DNA of 39,405 bases from contig JBAMDO010000330.1 of NCBI GenBank assembly GCA_037074765.1, positions 1 through 39,405 on the forward strand, read 5' to 3'. Of the stretch, positions 22,326 through 33,383 are shown in pieces. The notes beneath the pieces are model-generated. The model was not told the origin of the DNA, searched no databases, and worked only from the letters and a program-made list of their open reading frames with translations. Every line of letters begins with the position of its first letter. The stretch's first letter is position 1. The stretch comes from Mansonella perstans. Lineage: Eukaryota; Nematoda; Chromadorea; Rhabditida; Onchocercidae. The translations under genes were made by a program, and so were the position numbers.

Positions 22326-23658
22326 TTATGATGGTTTCTGGTCGTTGACAGCTTTTAAGGAATCTTGAGCTTTTGTTGACGAATCATCACATGATGCAGC
22401 AACATTTGGATTCAACATTTTTTCAGCACTGTAAGATTGCTTTAATGATGTTTGATCGCCAACAACCATTAAAGAATCCTGAGCTTGTAGTTCGTACACT
22501 GGAGATGAGCGCTTGGTAGACACTGGTGTCGATGATGAGATTGGCGAATCTATAAATAACAAGAGTTGAATTTATTTCAATCGTTAATTTAAGTTCAAGT
22601 CTAACTTAAGCTCAATCGATCTTTCGATTACTGATCTTCATTTGCGATCACATACACATATATGTATGTACTATTGATATTGTGATAAAATTTAATGTAA
22701 TGAAAATTTAAAAACAAACAAAAGTAAATTTATTACCAAAAGTTGCTAGCGAATCTTTAATAATCGGTGGTGCGAGTTCATCAGAAAAAGTTTCAGGCTT
22801 GTCATCTGTTTTCTCGGCATCCCGGATTTCTTTTGGAGACTGAAGATGTTATAAGCTTAAGCTATTATCTTCATTTTGATATTTCTTATCCCGTAAATCC
22901 TGTGAATTCTTGAAATCTAAAATCTAATGCAACTTCAGGAAATGATCAAGAATTCCGGATTAATTGCCTCCTTAAAATGATAATTCTATTTTGGTCGAAA
23001 TATTTTCTTATGAAATAAGCATCACAAATTTTTTCTCTATCTTCTCTTCTTTCTCCATCGTGCTGCTCATTGTCGGAGTTGTCATTGCTCCAGCAAACTT
23101 TTCACGACTGTCAATTGTTTCTCGTTCATTTTTCAACGCTAACTGAATTTTCATCGCTTTACTTGGCAATTTAACCGAAAGCTTCGGTTTATTTTTCCTG
23201 CAAGAAATATTTTTTTAATTGAAATTTACATTTTAAATTATTTTTTCTTTTAAATCTTAAAAATGTGTCAGATATTACTGATCAGAGCTTGCAAAAAAAG
23301 AAAAATAAAAGAAATGATTCATAAAATAAAACTTGGGATGAGCTACAAGTGTTTATTAATTGCATTAATTTCGGTTAAATATGGAGACTAATTAAGGTTG
23401 ATTAAGTTAATTAAGTTTTGCTGAAAAGAAAGAAAACAAAACCTTTTCGATTTCTTCGATTTTACAACAATGTCGGGTATTTCGCTGTCAACATACTGAA
23501 TGTAAAATGAATTTTGTTCTTTTTTTCGTTTTTGCAACAGAAGATGAAGGGATGGTTGGAATGGAAACGTGAAACACGTGGAGTAGTTAGAAATTACGTC
23601 CATCATTTACAATCCGCTCAAAAGTTTTGTCATTTGGACGAGACCCAAGCGCATTCAT
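22326..23658 (-). CDS. Uncharacterised low-complexity protein, 199 aa, five exons
   Basis: Read on the minus strand, exons 23658-23611, 23495-23443, 23197-23026, 22839-22737 and 22549-22326 join with matching phases (600 nt including TAA). The protein begins MNALGSRPNDKTFERI, then has a basic stretch (VVKSKKSKRKNKPKLSVKLP), a Lys/Glu-rich middle and a Ser/Asp/Gln-rich C-terminal half. That half contains a doubled motif, AQDSLMVVGDQTS and AQDSLKAVNDQKPS. No signal peptide, membrane span or known domain is visible, and it looks largely disordered. The start at 23658 is the first ATG after a weak acceptor (AATATAG ending at 23676). It may be cotranscribed with the membrane protein 108 bases upstream. 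I do not recognise it; the splice model, not the function, is what I support. Confidence 0.68.
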
Positions 23659-23675
23659 TTTAAAAATTAAACTTG

Positions 23676-23723
23676 CTATATTTTAATTTAAAGCAAAGAT
23701 TTTGTATCACGTAGTGTTTTATT
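23676..23723 (-). promoter_or_regulatory. Operon-like intercistronic signals: AATAAA then acceptor
   Basis: On the minus strand, AATAAA at 23723-23718 follows the stop of the 64-aa protein by about 43 bases. An AATATAG acceptor-like site ends at 23676, a further ~40 bases down and 17 bases before the next ATG. This order of poly(A) signal, ~40-60 base gap, trans-splice acceptor and short leader is the standard layout inside nematode operons. Confidence 0.4.
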
Positions 23724-23766
23724 CATTTCTCGATAGTTCAGAAGGAGAATTTTGGAAGAAGCTAAT

Positions 23767-23961
23767 TTAAACCTTATCAGCTTCACTGCGAATTTTGATA
23801 AGACGGCAGATTAATTTGATAAACTCCATGACAGTGAAAATGATGATCGTAACGATAAGAAATATCACTGCTAATCGTAGCGAAAAATGTGCTGCATTAA
23901 GTTCCGAAATGTCAGCATCGGTTAATTGAAAACGGTTTGATGCGATAGTTTTAGATTGCAT
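23767..23961 (-). CDS. Small single-pass membrane protein, 64 aa
   Basis: An uninterrupted frame from ATG at 23961 to TAA at 23767. A polar N-terminus (MQSKTIASNRFQLTDADIS) is followed by one hydrophobic helix at about residues 28-48 (LAVIFLIVTIIIFTVMEF) and a basic tail (KLICRLIKIRSEADKV). With no signal sequence and positive charge after the helix, the tail is probably cytosolic. A TTGTCAG acceptor ends at 23974, 12 bases before the ATG, which suggests spliced-leader addition and supports this start. Alternatively the frame could splice onward from AAG|GTTTAA, but no downstream acceptor keeps the frame. It resembles no family I know and could be lineage-specific; a chance frame cannot be excluded at this length. 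Confidence 0.55.
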   Translation of the reverse strand: MQSKTIASNRFQLTDADISELNAAHFSLRLAVIFLIVTIIIFTVMEFIKLICRLIKIRSEADKV

Positions 23962-25654
23962 TTGCTATATGATCTGACAATAATTGATAATAGCAATTAA
24001 GAGCTGGCGATAATTGAGGCTTAGTTTTAATTAATGATTAGCAGCATAATATGCACATTAATTAAAAACGAAACATTTTTGACCGAATGCAGAAGAAACT
24101 TCAAAAATTATTGATAAATTAAACTATTTGAACGAAATATATCGTAAAGGTCATTTATAATATTGCAATGATTGTTTGATAATCTTTTGTTTTGTTTGCT
24201 TTCCAAATTATTCAGATCAATTTCTACTATATGCATAATTCGAAATGACAAACTTTGCTTCAGTGCAGCCAGCAATGGACAATGCAAAATTGGCAATGAT
24301 GAAATGCGTTAATTCAGTGATTATTTAAAATAAAGCAAAAAAATTTAGATGACGCTTTGAGCTAACTAATTTGCATAATTAATTAAATGAATAGAATTAT
24401 TTGACAGTATTTGTTCCATTCATTTATTCCAATTCAGTCACGTGTATGCTTTCCTCAAGCAACGTCAAACTATCACCGTCCATTTATGAAGCGCAAGATT
24501 ACTATTTCAACAATTTGCTATCTACGTGATCAATCACGTTGATTGATCAATGCTGAATAGTTCTAGCAACATTTTCTCAATGAAACTTTTCTTTGATAGA
24601 AACGCCTCATTTTTAATAAATCTATTCCTTTTTTTGACGAAATTAGCAAAAATAAATTAAATATGATTAAAGTATTGATTAAGGGTGTTGATTATTAAGA
24701 TATTAATTAAGATATTAAGGTATTAATTATTGATTAAAAATTAAATATGATTAAGGTACTGACTGAGGTGAAAGTGGATGAAAGCAAGATCTTCCTACAG
24801 TTTCTTGGTTATATTTATAAAAAAAAGAATGAAGTATTTTTATAAGAAAGTAATAATGTTAGTTAACATTATTACTTTATTATTTCTTCCATCGTTTTCT
24901 TTTTGAAAAGTCTTTTATCATTGCGTAAATTTGTTAGTGACGTATACAAATGTACGTATGAATACTTAAAGGTTAAAGATTAAGAGCGTAAAACAACTTT
25001 GCAAACAAATTGAAAAGGCAAACTGATCACAAAAATTATTTGTCAAATTTGCATTTATTATAATTATTATTATGTAAATTATGTATAGAAAACTTGTCAT
25101 TGTTTATTTATGCAAGATATGCAAGCATATTATAGTTGTATTTAAAATGAAATGAAATTTGGAAAACTTTAAAGAAGTTTCAAATTTCGATAGCATTAGG
25201 TGTTTGCGAAATTGGATGCTTTGAATGAAGTTTATTCTTTTATCATATTTCAAGAAAATAAACACATTTCAATATACATATATGTAATTAATAATGACAA
25301 CAAAGAACGGAAATTCTTGGAAAAATTTTGGTAAAAGAAATTTTTTAAATTTATTAACTAATTTGAATATTAAACTTTTTTTTGTAATCAGTAATTCTTA
25401 ACAATAGAAATGAAATTACAAATCTGATTTAATTAACATTGTTTTTTTCTTCCGAAGAATTGTAAATTAGTGTAATTGAATTTAAACTGTTTTCACCTAT
25501 ATTAATTATTCTTCAAATTTTTAATTGCTTGGTTGAAGCTTAATCAATTAATCATTGCATTCATTATGACATAGTAGCTAATTAGCCAGTTGTTACCACA
25601 TTTGTAATTACTTCTACTGATTGCTTTTGTTTCACGTATTAAAAAGTATTTTAC
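23962..25654. other. Intergenic region between divergent small genes
   Basis: About 1.7 kb of AT-rich DNA with no convincing gene. It should contain the promoters of the minus-strand pair and of the plus-strand gene. It holds a 15-bp perfect palindrome (24847-24878) and several TTAATTA-rich stretches, including iterated 'ATTAAG' near 24680-24760. Confidence 0.5.
24847..24878. repeat. Perfect 15-bp inverted repeat with 2-base loop
   Basis: AAAGTAATAATGTTA, then GT, then TAACATTATTACTTT. The two arms are exact reverse complements and could form a hairpin or cruciform. Confidence 0.9.
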
Positions 25655-27325
25655 GTGGATCCAATAACAAAACAACATCAACAAGTGAAGTTTTATTTTA
25701 TTTGGTTTATTGGAAGTCTTCTTATGGCTATCTTGATTTTACCGAGCTATATTTATCTCATCATTAAACGATCACGTATGCAAGTAAAAGCTGCAAATAT
25801 CAAATATACACTACTTGACGTAAGTCCTTGACGTAAATACTGGCTTAATTAATTAGGCATTCTAAAGACAGCATACTCAAGCATGCTTCTTACCTTTCTT
25901 TCTTGTTTCAAGATTTCTTTACAAATAATATCAAATATACACTACTTGACGTAAGTTCTTCACGTAAGTATTGGCTTAATTAATTAAGCATTTTAATGAC
26001 AAAATACTCAAGCGTGCTAACCTTGCTTACTTTTCTTTCCCTATTTCAACATGTCTTTATAGCTTATTTTAAAATGTTCAACTGCACTCTCTCTCCTTGC
26101 CTTATCTTTGCAGTATGAATTTGCAGTTAACAAAAATAGAACCTGGTACAAAATTAGAAGGTTGGCAAGAAATATCGAATGCAACAAATTCATCTGTTAG
26201 TATTAAGGATAAAGAAATTGAAGGAAAACATATAACTAAAGTTTACAGGTTTCGTTCGCGAAATTTTTCCACATTTCATGTGCTATTTTTTTGTGTTCCT
26301 TTTGAATTTTATTAAATTAACCGAATAGAATGGAACTTATTTGAACTTAAAAACAATCATTTAGATTTCAGATTATTGGAAAGTTTCAATAAAAATTGCA
26401 TTTTTTTCCTGTTTCAGACCAATTAGACCAAGTAGCATTCAATTTGATTCAAACAATAAGAAAGCATCGACAGGAAGTTCAGAGACGGGGGGAATTTCAC
26501 GTAGTTCAGGTATATATTGTCACATATAGCCCCAAAAGTGTTATCGATTAATGATGAAGTGCTTATCAAAATTCACTTAAATCCTTTGATTAATACTCGT
26601 CAAATATTTATTTTAAAAGTTTGGTTAATCAAGTAATTAGGTAATTGATTGAAATTCTGATTAAGGACATAAAGTAAAAGTTAGCAGAACTCACAAAATT
26701 TATATTTTCTGTAACTAGGATAAATTATCAATCAAAGAAGCCAATTGTCTCTCCCATTTGCTAATTAAATTTAATTAAAAATTTTGTACAATTTTTTTAC
26801 AGAATTAAATAAGCCAGACTTGATTAACGGCAACACCAACAAAATAACGTAAGACTTAATGAAAAATTTTTAAATTTAACAGATTATCGGGATCTTCGAG
26901 GTGTTATATTCTAACATGCTTTTGCATGAACACCTCTCGTAAATTCTGTGTTAAAACTTCTGAATTTACACTTTAATTTTCCACGCTCAAAGTATTTTTA
27001 CTATTAATGAAATGTATACAGTACAAATTATCGCGATCGTAGTTTTATCAAACATGAATACATGAATTACATCAAATGTGAATTCATACCTGAGTAAACA
27101 GTGAAATCCAGAACTTTGGTAAATAATTGAGCAACTGAAGAGATTGTTAATTAATTAACTGATTAGGAATTTTGAGAAATTTCCCAAATAATTCTGCGTT
27201 AACACTTGTTGCTATGTAATTACAGATATGATGATCCTTCAACTAAATCTTCAAATAGTTCGATTACTGGAAGTGAATTAAACGAAGTTTCTGGAAACAC
27301 ATCAGTTATTCAGTTTTGTCAGTGA
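25655..27325 (+). CDS. Small putative membrane protein with Ser/Thr/Asn-rich tail (start unresolved)
   Basis: Exons 25655-25819, 26127-26248, 26418-26509, 26803-26848 and 27226-27325 join with agreeing phases and end in TGA, giving 174 codons. The first exon reads VDPITKQHQQVK and then one hydrophobic span (FYFIWFIGSLLMAILILPSY) followed by basic residues (IIKRSRMQVK), like a single-pass protein with a cytosolic tail. The tail continues LTKIEPGTKLEG, RPIRPSSIQF and STKSSNSSITGSELNEVS, ending VIQFCQ. No in-frame ATG precedes the membrane span: the frame is closed by TAA just upstream, so either a first exon is missing or translation starts at 25724 or at 26115. With the acceptor at 26113 and ATG at 26115, a soluble form is possible. 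Unknown family. The four downstream exons are better supported than the membrane exon. Confidence 0.5.
25796..26057 (+). repeat. 131-bp tandem duplication spanning an exon end and its splice donor
   Basis: Copy 1 (25796-25926) and copy 2 (25927-~26057) both open AATATCAAATATACACTACT, followed by TGACGTAAGT, and run in parallel through GGCTTAATTAATTA and ATACTCAAGC to a T/C-rich end. They differ at scattered bases and small indels. Copy 1 includes the last eight codons and the donor of the putative membrane exon; copy 2 repeats these inside the intron. Confidence 0.88.
26103..26126 (+). promoter_or_regulatory. Tandem splice acceptors 13 bases apart
   Basis: ATCTTTGCAG (AG at 26112-26113) and AATTTGCAG (AG at 26125-26126). 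Joining the phase-0 donor at 25819 to the second keeps the frame; using the first brings an in-frame TAG about 35 codons later. The first also sits one base before an ATG (26115) in the coding frame. Confidence 0.6.
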
Positions 27326-28229
27326 ACATACAGCAATGATTCGATCAGAAAAAAATTGAAAACATAAGTGAAAATAGGATTACTTCCGCACAACTGAATA
27401 CATGATTACTTCCATATTTCCCAATATTAATGCATCGAAACATATATATGTGTCACGCTTATTTATAAAAATCTATCTCCATTTTTCTATAATTATTAGT
27501 GCTAATACTCATCATCATACATTTCCGATCATCTTCAATAAACAAAATATTACCAGAGGTATGGAAAAATTGCCACTACTCTAACGGAACAATGTATCCT
27601 TCCAAAAAAGCTCTCGATAATGTAAATAAAACATATTAATCTAACCGCCATTGATTCTTTCCTTCATAGAACAAACGACTTTCATCTTATTAACTTACTA
27701 TACGCTAAAAGTGCAATTTTAACTGTTAAATGACTAGTGAAAAATTTCGTATTTTGCAAAGTATAGTTATGAATCATCTTTTCCTCATTTTATTTAAGTT
27801 ATATATTGAATAAATGAGCTTAAAATCGTTATGCCCTCAGTACTGATCCAAATTTCTTAAAACAGAAATAAGAAATGACAAGTCAAAATACAAACATATG
27901 CAACGCACAAAATACACTCAATGTTTCCATAATATGGAAAACAATAAGACAAAAAATGCAACAACTCATAAAACTGGAATGCTGCTACCAATAAAAAAAA
28001 ACTGCCTATTTATTTTAAAATAATAAGCTTATGGTTTTTTTTTCTTTTTTTTTTTTTGTAAACATCTCGTAATTCCATGAGCTAGAGAAGAGCTCTGGCA
28101 TAGCAGAACTTTATGTATAGCCAGGAAAAACCATACAAAGATAACATTACCTACACAGATGTAACATGAATGGAAAGAGCGGAAAAAAGGCATAATAAAA
28201 AACGAGAAGTAAACCATAAGAAGATGATT
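27326..28229. other. Convergent 3' ends of two genes
   Basis: There is no coding sequence here. It holds plus-strand AATAAA signals at 27537-27542 and 27625-27630 for the gene on the left, and a minus-strand AATAAA (28014-28009) for TTC4 on the right. An A/T homopolymer cluster lies at 28030-28060. Confidence 0.5.
28009..28014 (-). terminator. TTC4: Candidate poly(A) signal of TTC4
   Basis: TTTATT on the plus strand (AATAAA on the coding strand), 216 bases beyond the TGA at 28230-28232. Confidence 0.4.
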
Positions 28230-31200
28230 TCATTTGGTTTTGTAAAAACAGTCTTCAATTTTCACAAAATTTGCCTCGGCATGTTGTTTCGTATAGATCT
28301 GAAGTGAAAGTGCAAATACATACAAGCTAACGGTAACAAAAAATTCCAGCCATTCATTCTCAACTGTTTTTCTTTTACTTCATCTCAATTCCTATAAACT
28401 TCCTTTATAAACTCCATTTAAACGGTAAGTGCTTTTCACGCTAAATGCACAAAAGCATTTCGACTGCCTTTGTTTCCTTATTATATCATACTCCATTCAT
28501 GGAAATCAGCAATGCTCGATGGAGATTGGCACGTTTCAAGTTCTCAAACCTCCATAGCTAATTTTAAATTGACGTTTACCAATCTTACCTGAATCGTCGG
28601 CAATCCTTGCACAACAATAAATCCCGGGAGAGAGAATGCTTCACGAATTTTCGACTGAGGCATCAATTCTGCACTATCATATTTTTTGTCCAAATCCAAC
28701 GACACAAAATATCGAACATTGTCACGACAAAAAAAAGAAAATGTTATTTTCTAGGCAAATGAAGACTAGCTCAGAAATATTCTTTGTTTTAAAACACTGC
28801 ACTTAAACAAAGAGTGCCTAGACAAAATAAAGTATTTTGGAACTAAAGCATTTTAAAACTTTTATTTTCTTTAAACTTGCATTTTGGAAAAAAAAATTTT
28901 TTTTTTTTTTAAGATCTAGATTTTAATCTGGAATAAAATTTTACTTAAACATGGAATCTGAACCATCACATGATGTTTTTTGCTGAAAAACACCACAAAA
29001 GACATCATCTACTGAACTTTCTTCAGAGCAATCAGTTACTAGATCAGCCTTTCCTGTTTCCGGATACTGCGCCAGTATAGGCCAATGCAGCACACCACAG
29101 TCATCCACATAAACCTTTTCAGTCTGCAAGAAAATAGCATTCACTTTGTGTAGAATAGCATAACAAGGTCCGAAATTTCACTGCATAAAATGAAGTTGAA
29201 CCCGTCAAAGAAATAAGATAAATAGTGCGGATATCCAGGGCATAATTAGAATTAATAGTATGACTTTGAAAAAAAGAAGACAAAGTTAGGAATGAAAGTA
29301 TCATTTAGATTTGCCAAAACCAAATTGATGCTTCTTAATACAATTAGGCAAAAAATAATGATTTACAAGCAATGCGACTGCCTAACCAAATGATATTAAC
29401 ATAACCAAATTGTAATAAAACAAATAACCTCTTTCAGAAATGCCAACTGCACTTCAATTTGTGACCATTCAAACAGTTCAGGATTATCAAAGCATATCTG
29501 TGGCCGGAAATTAATATTTCTCTTTTTAAATGCCAATAATAATCTCTCCTTTGCAATCAAATCTTTAGTAACCTATAAGCGTTATAATTCGAGCACATAC
29601 CTTGCAAGAGAGAAGGAAAAGATCTGTTTCGCAGAAAAGAAAACAAATAATTACAAATCCAGCAAACTTGATGAACCTACATCAGCTCGTCTCTTTCGCT
29701 CATTACGTTCCTCAACTACGGCAATCTCCTGAGCTGTTGCATATAATTCAAATATACTTTTATCATCTTCACCTAAATGCATGCATTTATGCATTTAAAA
29801 TGAATCACACGGAGCATGTTCTATTTACTTATATTTTGTTGTTCGTTTTGCTTACATTTCAATAAGGAATTTCAAGAATAAAAAGATCTAACAATTTAGT
29901 GGAATAAGCGGCCCATTTTCATCAGGGACATTTATTTTTTTAGTGCTTTTAAGCCATTCCATGCACTGCTTTCCTCGACCAAGATCCACCAGACATTCAG
30001 CACCACGAATAACTGCCTAAACAGAGATATATATTTATCAGGTGTCCCCTCCACTTCGCACAAATTCGTAATTCCAATAATAAAAGTATTACACGATATT
30101 TCATGATTTATAGTAAAAATTTGTAAAATTAAAAAGTCTCATAATATATGTTAATAACGACTGGGTCAAAAGGAATGATTCGGAGAGTGACTTTGACAGT
30201 TTAAGTCCAGGCAGATTAAAATTCAAATATTTTAAGCTACTAATCATAGATAAAAAAACTACCATGCTAAAAATATATGCAATTCAGTCAAACTAACTTG
30301 TGAAGCAATCAAAAACTGTCTGAGAAATCTCAACGATCCGGATGTACATAACTTTCAGCCCATTATCCCTAATGATTATTATTTGCCCTAACCGGTAAAC
30401 TGTAATGCCAAATCAAAACCAGTGAAGACCTTCGTATTTTCGGGATCGAATTTCCGAGCAAAGAAACAATCTCTGAAAGCAGAGCCAACATTACCAACAC
30501 GCTTCTGAGCAGCAGCTCGATTTGCATATAAAATTGAATTGAGGGAACGATCCGTACATCTTTGATTAATACCTGCAAAAATTCAAACTATTAAAAGCAA
30601 AATCAATGGAAGAGCTATGAAAATACCAACAATTTCTACATTTCAGGTCAAACATTAACAGTCCAGCAAAGCTAACCAAAAAAAACTTTCGAAATTAAAA
30701 AAAAAATTGTTATACTAAAATTGTTATGCTTTATATAAAATGGACAGGCTCAAATCAGCAATCTACCAAGTTAATAAATGACACAGAACTGTGACTGAAG
30801 CATGAATTACCACTAAATTTCTTTTGATAACTGACGGATTACAGTGGTAAATTAAGGAAACTCAAGCTGCTTTAAATGATTCAGAAAGCAAAGTACCATC
30901 CGTATATCGATGGATGGCCCAATGGTACTTTCTATATTTAAAATGCCTATTGCCATCTATTTTGTGTCTTTCCGCAGCCGCTCGTCTATCCTCCAACTCA
31001 TCCTCATCGTATTTTAATGCCTAAAATAAAGTAAACATTTACCAAATATTCCATAAATTTCATAACTTGAAACATCTCGAAAATAAAATGGAATGACAGT
31101 ATGACTCCTTTTTCTCCAAAAAAATTTTTTGCAAAATTCCCAAAATTTCATATTCATATATTTTAAAATTTTACGAAAGCAAATATGAAAACTAATAATA

Positions 31201-31770
31201 CACGCACGTAAAAAAATTAGCATTGCGGTAACTATACCTGTAACGCTTGAATAGCCTCGGAAAACTCGCCATTTTCATCAGGTTGCAGATTGGTCATAAA
31301 CGCTGGATGTTGGTCGATCTCCTTGCACCATTCATCATAAACAAACGGCTTTTTTGCTTCGTTTGAATCCTTCTTGAAAATAATAAATATATAAATGTTG
31401 AAGATTTCAATTAGACATATTTTCTGCTTCCTTGTTAGACAATAAGCAATACTACTTTACAGATACAGGACATAATCCTCCAAATGTTCCTTGAATCTTT
31501 TAAATAAAACATATCTAGAAAGAATAAACACAATCATATATTAACAATACGAGGACAAGCAAACATAGTACAAGGACATACATCGATTCGATTATTTCAT
31601 GCATGGAAATATACGAAAGATTTATTCGACCGAAAACAAAAAATAAAAGAAACCTGTTTGGCAAAACTGTCCAGAAAATTCTCCAAATCTTCGTCTAATT
31701 GTTTAGCCAATTTAGCTCGTTTTGAGTTATTCATCGATATCACTAACTTTCCTGAGTCAACCCGCGACAT
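28230..31770 (-). CDS. TTC4: TTC4/Cns1-type TPR co-chaperone (10 exons, 421 aa)
   Basis: Hsp90/Hsp70-binding adaptor of cytosol and nucleus. Minus-strand exons: 31770-31654, 31372-31238, 31020-30897, 30572-30430, 30016-29893, 29772-29681, 29572-29429, 29123-28945, 28727-28589, 28298-28230; 1266 nt. The N-terminal part has the family signature FVYDEWCKEIDQHPAFM. The TPR block (~residues 95-190) contains KIDGNRHFKYRKYHWAI, LYANRAAAQ and KAVIRGAECLVDLG, which keep the Lys, Asn, Asn, Lys and Arg of the dicarboxylate clamp for the EEVD tail. A charged helix (VVEERNERKRRAD) leads to the C-terminal 'wheel' domain (GVLHWPILAQYPETGKADLV; RYFVSLDLDKKYD; GFIVVQGLP). The length is near human TTC4 (387). 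Oddity: the intron between exons 8 and 9 keeps frame and homology only if it ends TG at 28728. Without that splice the reading ends at a TAA just after SMFK. The acceptor of exon 2 could also lie three bases further in. Confidence 0.92.
28728..28944 (-). other. TTC4: TTC4 intron 8 with apparent GT...TG ends
   Basis: On the coding strand the donor is AA|GTAAAATTTT and the 3' end is TTTCTTTTTTTTG|TCGTGAC. The polypyrimidine run is ideal but the expected AG is TG. Joining here gives phase 2 + 1 and the peptide SMF-N-RDNVRYF, which aligns with the family's KYCPDNLEVYF at the right spacing. The nearest AG acceptor (CCTAG, exon from 28750) has the wrong phase. Confidence 0.6.
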
Positions 31771-33040
31771 TATCTCACTTGATGATTATTGATAAAATGC
31801 GAGAAGTTTATAGGAACTGAAAAAATAATAATTTTTGCAAATTTTACAATATTCATGGTTTATCCATCGACAGATCAATTGCTGCATACGGGGGAAATCC
31901 GGTCTTCGAGAGTCAGATTCTGTCTTCAGATAAGCAAAGGTGGAGAGATGAAATAGCTAAAGCACAAAAGAAAAAGAAGAAAAGTAAATGGAAAAAAAAC
32001 AACAAATTAAAATGGTCAAGAAAAAAAGAGAGAGCATCAAAATTTTACATGATTAACAAAAGAAACAACAGAAAAAAAATAAAAACTATGAATTGACGCA
32101 AATTTCGCACAATAAAATTAAACAGAGGTAAAATAAAGCAAAAAAAAAAATTGAAATGGTTAGATCAAAAATTCTAACAAATAATAAATATGGAGAGGAA
32201 AAGAGAAGAAAATAGAAAGACGTCAAAATGACAGCAATAATTTAAGAAAGGACGAAAGTAAATTTGCTGAATACAATAATTAAATGTCATCAAACAAGAG
32301 CAACTTTGTCCATAAAAATTTCCTTATTTTGCTTTTACTCAAATAATTTCAGTTTCTATTCAATTTCAGAAATTTCATTCAAAGCACTTTTTAAGATATT
32401 ATAGCTACATATGAATTCTATGCTACTTTATTGCTAATATAAGCTAATTTGAACCGAATAAATGAAACTGAAGTGAGCCTAAAAACACCACATTGCGCAA
32501 CCCTTGACCTCATAAACAATAAGTGCGGAACACAAAGTTTGGACTTAAATAACACTGAGGTCGAACAAATCGATAGGTTATGAAAATGTTACATCCCACT
32601 AGATAAAACGTAAAAACAAAGGCCATAAAATAATTGCTATAATATTAAACATTCCTTGTATGGATAAAATTTCATTTATTTAACATTTCATTAATAGAAT
32701 ATGCTAAAATACTATCCGATTTTTTTAATGTTAAAATTACTGTACGATTAAATTTATTGATTTATTCATTAATTTTTAAATTCAGATGATAAAGAACCGT
32801 ATTAAATTGTATTGCATTTACTAATCAGTTCAATAAATTATTTAAATTTCAGATGATAACAGAGACCACCGTAATATCTAGAAATTATTACGTAGTACAC
32901 AATTATACATATTTAGCATACAATATTACATAAAAATTAATAATGCAAACAAAAACTTATTTCTACAAACCATTTTGAAGAAAATAATTTCAATTTACTT
33001 GTCTCTTTCTGACTGTCATAAAAATAGTGAAGTCTTTAAT

Positions 33041-33062
33041 CTCTCTCTCTCTCTCTCTCTCT
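33041..33062 (+). repeat. (CT)11 microsatellite
   Basis: Eleven uninterrupted CT dinucleotides, followed by pyrimidine-rich DNA. Confidence 0.97.
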
Positions 33063-33383
33063 GCATATGTATATCTCCTTTCCCTTCCCTCTCGCCCTTT
33101 TCTTCTGCTTGCCTTTAATCTTGTTTTTGTTTTTTCGTTTATGCCAAAAAAAACATTAAGCGTATAAATTAAATTACACATTTCCAGAAAATTCTTTTAA
33201 TTTTTTTGAAATTTCTGGAAGAAAAATTGTCTCTCTTCTTTACTCTTTCCAATCAACATCATTGATTTTCCAGTTTTTTCATCATTTGTTTGTAGCATCT
33301 CATTTATTATACCTTAATTGGTGAACGTTTGTATAAAAGTTCTTTTACTAGTTATGTCTTCTTTAACGTTTTCTTTAATATGC

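Noticed and set aside
28589..28750. TTC4 exon 9 starting at the nearest AG (CCTAG)
   Set aside because: It would be phase 0 while exon 8 ends in phase 2, so the frame breaks, and the added residues (KITFSFF) have no family counterpart.
32990..33181. 63-codon minus-strand frame with alternating Glu-Arg
   Set aside because: The EREREREI part is the (CT)11 microsatellite read backwards.
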